A DNA stretch of 64,000 nt from Actinosynnema sp. ALI-1.44 (GTDB lineage: Bacteria > Actinomycetota > Actinomycetes > Mycobacteriales > Pseudonocardiaceae), in NCBI RefSeq assembly GCF_001984155.1, contig NZ_MTQO01000053.1, positions 868,001-932,000 on the forward strand, given 5' to 3'. The position numbers and the translations under genes are program-made. The notes beneath the pieces were generated by a model. The model was not told the DNA's origin and did not search any database. It worked only from the letters and a program-made list of their open reading frames with translations. Positions 61,435 to 64,000 of this stretch are shown here, one piece after another. Numbering within the stretch: the stretch's first letter is position 1; the number at the start of each line of letters is the position of its first letter.

Positions 61435-63695
61435 CCGTGAGCGACGCGCTCGCAGGACCAATCCGGACTTCGATGGTCGAGCCATTGGGAGATGGCAGGG
61501 ACACGTCCGACGCGCAGCTCGGCAAGGCACAGTGGTTCGTCACCTTCATGAGCGGCGAGATGGGCGGACTCTACAACATCTGGTGCGGCAACCCGTGCGC
61601 CGCGCCCGACCTGCAGTACCAGTCCGGCAACCAGGTCCGGGCGATGATGGCGGAAGGTGCCCCGGAGACCACCGTCCTCAAGGAACTCGCGGGCATCAAC
61701 TGGGGCATGATCTGGGACGCCAAGGGCCGGTTCGAGAGCCTGGCGAAGGTGGGCGCGGCGGCGGGGCAGAGCCTGACCAACGGTGTCAACGGGATCCACT
61801 CCGCGTGGCCGGACAAGGCAGGCGCCAAGGCCGCGGACAAGTTCAACGAGCTGGCCCGGCCGATCCGCGACTTCGGCGGCGTGACCGACGCGATCGCGAA
61901 GGCGGCTGCCGGTCTGTGGAACACCAGCAGGCAGCCGGTGATCGACATCGGCAACCTCCAGCAGGCGAACATCACCAATATGGTGAACAAGTACCAGGGT
62001 CTCGACTTCAACCAGAAGCGGACCCTCGTCATGTACCTCGACCGGGCGCGGATGTACGGTCGCGACTGGTCAGGCACCAACGACGTCGACGACGACGGCT
62101 CCGGCACAGGTGAGATCACGCCCGGGTCGCTGCGCAGCACCCCTGGCCTGATCGACATCAACGAGGGCCACGCCAGCGAGATCTACGCCGACTCGTTCAT
62201 CCGGGAGATGGACACGTTCGGCTACTACTACCGCAACGCCATGACCTCGTACCGGCAGCTACTGGAGGCCGCGTACAAAGCGGTCAGCGAGGGGCTGAAC
62301 ACGTTCGCCCAGGCGATGCGGACCGCCAACACGACCATGTTCGACACCCTGCAGGCCCCCGGGACGGGCGGCGGGGGCAAGGACGACACCGGCGGTGGTG
62401 GCAAGAAGGACGACACGGGCGGTGGTGGCAAGAAGGACACCGGCGGTGGCGGCTTCAAGGGCGGCCCCGGGGACACCGGCGGCGGGTACCAGCCGCCGCC
62501 ACTGCCCAAGCCCGAGACGGAGATGCCGCCCACCCAGACCGATCCGTCCGCGGTGGACCCGGCCAAGGACTCGACGGCGACCGACCCGAACGCGACCGAT
62601 CCAACCAAGGATGTGCCCGGGACCGGTGTGGACGGCGGTGCGGGCAAGCCGACCGGCGGCGAGACTGTCACCATCGACGAGGGCGGCCGCAAGATCTCGG
62701 TCACCAGCCCGGACAGCAGCGGCCACGTCCAGGTGACCGTCGACGACGGCACCGGCCAGCCAAAGACGTACGACCTCGATTTCGGCCAGAGCCAGCCGGG
62801 CGCGGCGACACCGGGCGCACCCGGTGCGGGAACGCCGGGCCAGCAGGGTTCCACCCCCCTCGGTCCGGACGGCCAACCGGTGCAGACCCTGCCCGCACCC
62901 GCGGGCGGCGACCCGGCCGAAACGCTCAAGCCGGGGCCGGACGGCAAGATCGTCATGCACGACGGCGACGTCACGATCACCGCGGAGCACCCGCCGGGCC
63001 AGCCGGACCAGGTCAAGCTGACGGTCGACGACGGCACCGGCGAACCGACCACCTACGTGCTCGACTACAGCGACAAGACGGGCGGCGCGCAGACCCTCCA
63101 GGCCGAACCGGTTTCCGCCAACCTGGACGGGTCGCAGAACATCGCGGATCGGCAGCCCGCGCAGGCCCAGGGATTCGCCGGCGGGGGTTCGGACGGCTCG
63201 GCCGTGCCCGCGGGTTCCGGCGCTGGGGTGTCCGCCGCGACCGCCGAGGCTTCCGCTTCGGCCGCGCCGTCCAGCGGTGCGCAGGAGCCACTGCAGTCGG
63301 TTCCGGGCTCGGATCAACCGGTCCAGACGACCAGTACCCAGGCGGTGGCGTCCGACTTCGGAGGCGGTGGCGGTGGCGGCTTCGCCGACTCGGCGTGGTC
63401 CACTCAGGGCGACCTGCTGTCCGGTGACGACGGCAGCCAGGTCGCGCCCGCGGCCGGTGAGGCCGGACTCGCCACCATCTCCGACGACGGGGCGCAGCAG
63501 CCGCACCCGGCGCAGGTGAACGGTGCCGGGATGGGCGGCGGAATGCCGATGGGTGGCATGGGCGCCGGTGGCGCAGGCGGAGGCGACACCGAGCGCAGCG
63601 GCGGCCAGTGGTCGGTGGCGGGTGACCTGTTCGCCGAGGACGAGCTCAGCGAGCCTGCCAGGATCGCTGGCGTGCTCGACGACGACGCGCGCTGA
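61431..63695 (+). CDS. large T7SS-associated protein with low-complexity C-terminal half
   Basis: The 754-aa protein begins with GTG. Residues 1-310 are mostly helical, with MGGLYNIWCGNPCAAPDLQYQSGN near 40, a WDAKGRFESLAKVGAAAGQ helix and a Tyr-rich FGYYYRNAMTSYRQLLEAAY near 265. After residue 315 come (GGGG-K-DD-T) repeats, Pro/Thr/Asp linkers and two copies of a KI-V-...-HVQVTVDDGTGQPKTYDLDF / QVKLTVDDGTGEPTTYVLDY beta unit (about 420-445 and 520-550). A Gly/Met-rich end precedes WSVAGDLFAEDELSEPARIAGVLDDD. I cannot name the function. The context suggests an exported surface protein. Confidence 0.75.
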   Translation: MTVSDALAGPIRTSMVEPLGDGRDTSDAQLGKAQWFVTFMSGEMGGLYNIWCGNPCAAPDLQYQSGNQVRAMMAEGAPETTVLKELAGINWGMIWDAKGRFESLAKVGAAAGQSLTNGVNGIHSAWPDKAGAKAADKFNELARPIRDFGGVTDAIAKAAAGLWNTSRQPVIDIGNLQQANITNMVNKYQGLDFNQKRTLVMYLDRARMYGRDWSGTNDVDDDGSGTGEITPGSLRSTPGLIDINEGHASEIYADSFIREMDTFGYYYRNAMTSYRQLLEAAYKAVSEGLNTFAQAMRTANTTMFDTLQAPGTGGGGKDDTGGGGKKDDTGGGGKKDTGGGGFKGGPGDTGGGYQPPPLPKPETEMPPTQTDPSAVDPAKDSTATDPNATDPTKDVPGTGVDGGAGKPTGGETVTIDEGGRKISVTSPDSSGHVQVTVDDGTGQPKTYDLDFGQSQPGAATPGAPGAGTPGQQGSTPLGPDGQPVQTLPAPAGGDPAETLKPGPDGKIVMHDGDVTITAEHPPGQPDQVKLTVDDGTGEPTTYVLDYSDKTGGAQTLQAEPVSANLDGSQNIADRQPAQAQGFAGGGSDGSAVPAGSGAGVSAATAEASASAAPSSGAQEPLQSVPGSDQPVQTTSTQAVASDFGGGGGGGFADSAWSTQGDLLSGDDGSQVAPAAGEAGLATISDDGAQQPHPAQVNGAGMGGGMPMGGMGAGGAGGGDTERSGGQWSVAGDLFAEDELSEPARIAGVLDDDAR

Positions 63696-63711
63696 TTGAG
63701 GAGAACCGCGA

Positions 63712-64000
63712 GTGTTCGACCACGACTACGAGAGCCCTGATGCGCAGGCCGTCCGAATCCGATTCGAGGAGATCGAAGCGGCGTACCGCGCTGACCACGA
63801 CCGGCTGCTGTCCGACGATGACCAGCGGGGCAAGGAACTCGCGGAGATCGAAGCCAAGCACGCCGAGGCGGAGGAAGCCGCGCAGAAGGTCATCGCTGAG
63901 CGGGAGGGGCGGAGTGCGCCCACTGAGGAACCGTCGCCGTGGACGGCTCCGCAGAAGGAAACCGTGATGTCCTTCGGCGACTTCGACGAGGAGCAGTCGA
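63712..64000 (+). CDS. acidic coiled-coil protein, 3' end outside window
   Basis: The frame opens with GTG after TGAGGAGAACC, 16 bases after the previous gene, and runs off the window after 96 codons. The visible part (MFDHDYESPDAQAVRIRFEE...) is a long acidic helix with heptad-like KELAEIEAKHAEAEEAAQKVIAE, then a Pro-rich linker. It probably belongs to the same T7SS substrate operon. The rest is not visible. Confidence 0.65.
   Translation, partial: MFDHDYESPDAQAVRIRFEEIEAAYRADHDRLLSDDDQRGKELAEIEAKHAEAEEAAQKVIAEREGRSAPTEEPSPWTAPQKETVMSFGDFDEEQS

Overview
The window comes from a high-GC actinomycete. Third codon positions are mostly G or C, GTG starts and 1-4 nt start/stop overlaps are frequent, and gene order around the ribosomal operons matches Actinobacteria. 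A type VII secretion locus of ESX-4 type sits between truA and rplM-rpsI-glmM, as in mycobacteria. It carries eccE, an Hsp70/T7SS fusion and several Pseudonocardiales-style accessory genes. I infer a Pseudonocardiaceae-like organism (Kibdelosporangium, Lentzea, Saccharothrix or Amycolatopsis relatives); the genus is not proven by the sequence. No tRNA, rRNA, CRISPR array, transposase or phage gene was seen.

Layout. (1) 1-5.5 kb: the end of a DinB-like gene, a secreted protein, a SRPBCC protein, an ABC-2 exporter (permease plus ATPase) and a divergent DesK/DesR-like two-component system, with a perfect 14-bp palindrome between exporter and kinase. (2) 5.5-11.4 kb, minus strand: a tightly coupled five-gene T7SS-type toxin cassette. 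It encodes a YbaB-like protein, a small WXG100-like protein, a 767-aa protein with an N-terminal CpnT/WXG100-like domain and an R-S-ExE ADP-ribosyltransferase domain, a 606-aa protein of unknown function, and an ADP-ribosylglycohydrolase-fold protein with altered metal-site motifs. (3) 11.5-16.1 kb: the str operon rpsL-rpsG-fusA-tuf. (4) 16.6-26.3 kb: the S10 and spc ribosomal operons, closed by a strong terminator after rplO. (5) 26.3-30.5 kb: a membrane protein and idi (isopentenyl diphosphate isomerase) lie between rplO and secY-adk-map. (6) 30.4-32.1 kb: a barstar-domain protein and a DUF1707 membrane protein. (7) 32.2-37.1 kb: infA-rpmJ-rpsM-rpsK-rpsD-rpoA-rplQ-truA, with a possible new small ORF between rpsM and rpsK, an insertion in bL17, and truA without a canonical start codon.

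(8) 37.1-58.2 kb: the ESX-4-like region. Two tandem secreted subtilases come first, then an unknown gene and eccE (minus), eccB (plus), an HxlR regulator with a divergent DUF5519 gene, a fused three-ATPase eccC (minus), eccD-mycP (plus), a small membrane protein, a NarL-type two-component system, an Hsp70-like T7SS-associated membrane protein, two WXG100 substrates and a lipoprotein. EccB, EccC, EccD and EccE would form the inner-membrane channel and motor, and MycP the membrane-anchored protease. The two WXG100 proteins are the likely exported pair. (9) 58.2-60.8 kb: rplM-rpsI, a terminator and glmM. (10) 61.1-64 kb: a second group of probable T7SS substrates (an EspC-like 107-aa protein, a 754-aa protein with a low-complexity tail, and a truncated acidic protein).

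The main themes are conserved translation operons interrupted at predictable joints by lineage-specific genes, and an ESX-4-type secretion machine in the same window as a probable T7SS-delivered ADP-ribosylating toxin. All function calls come from reading motifs and gene order; no database search was run.
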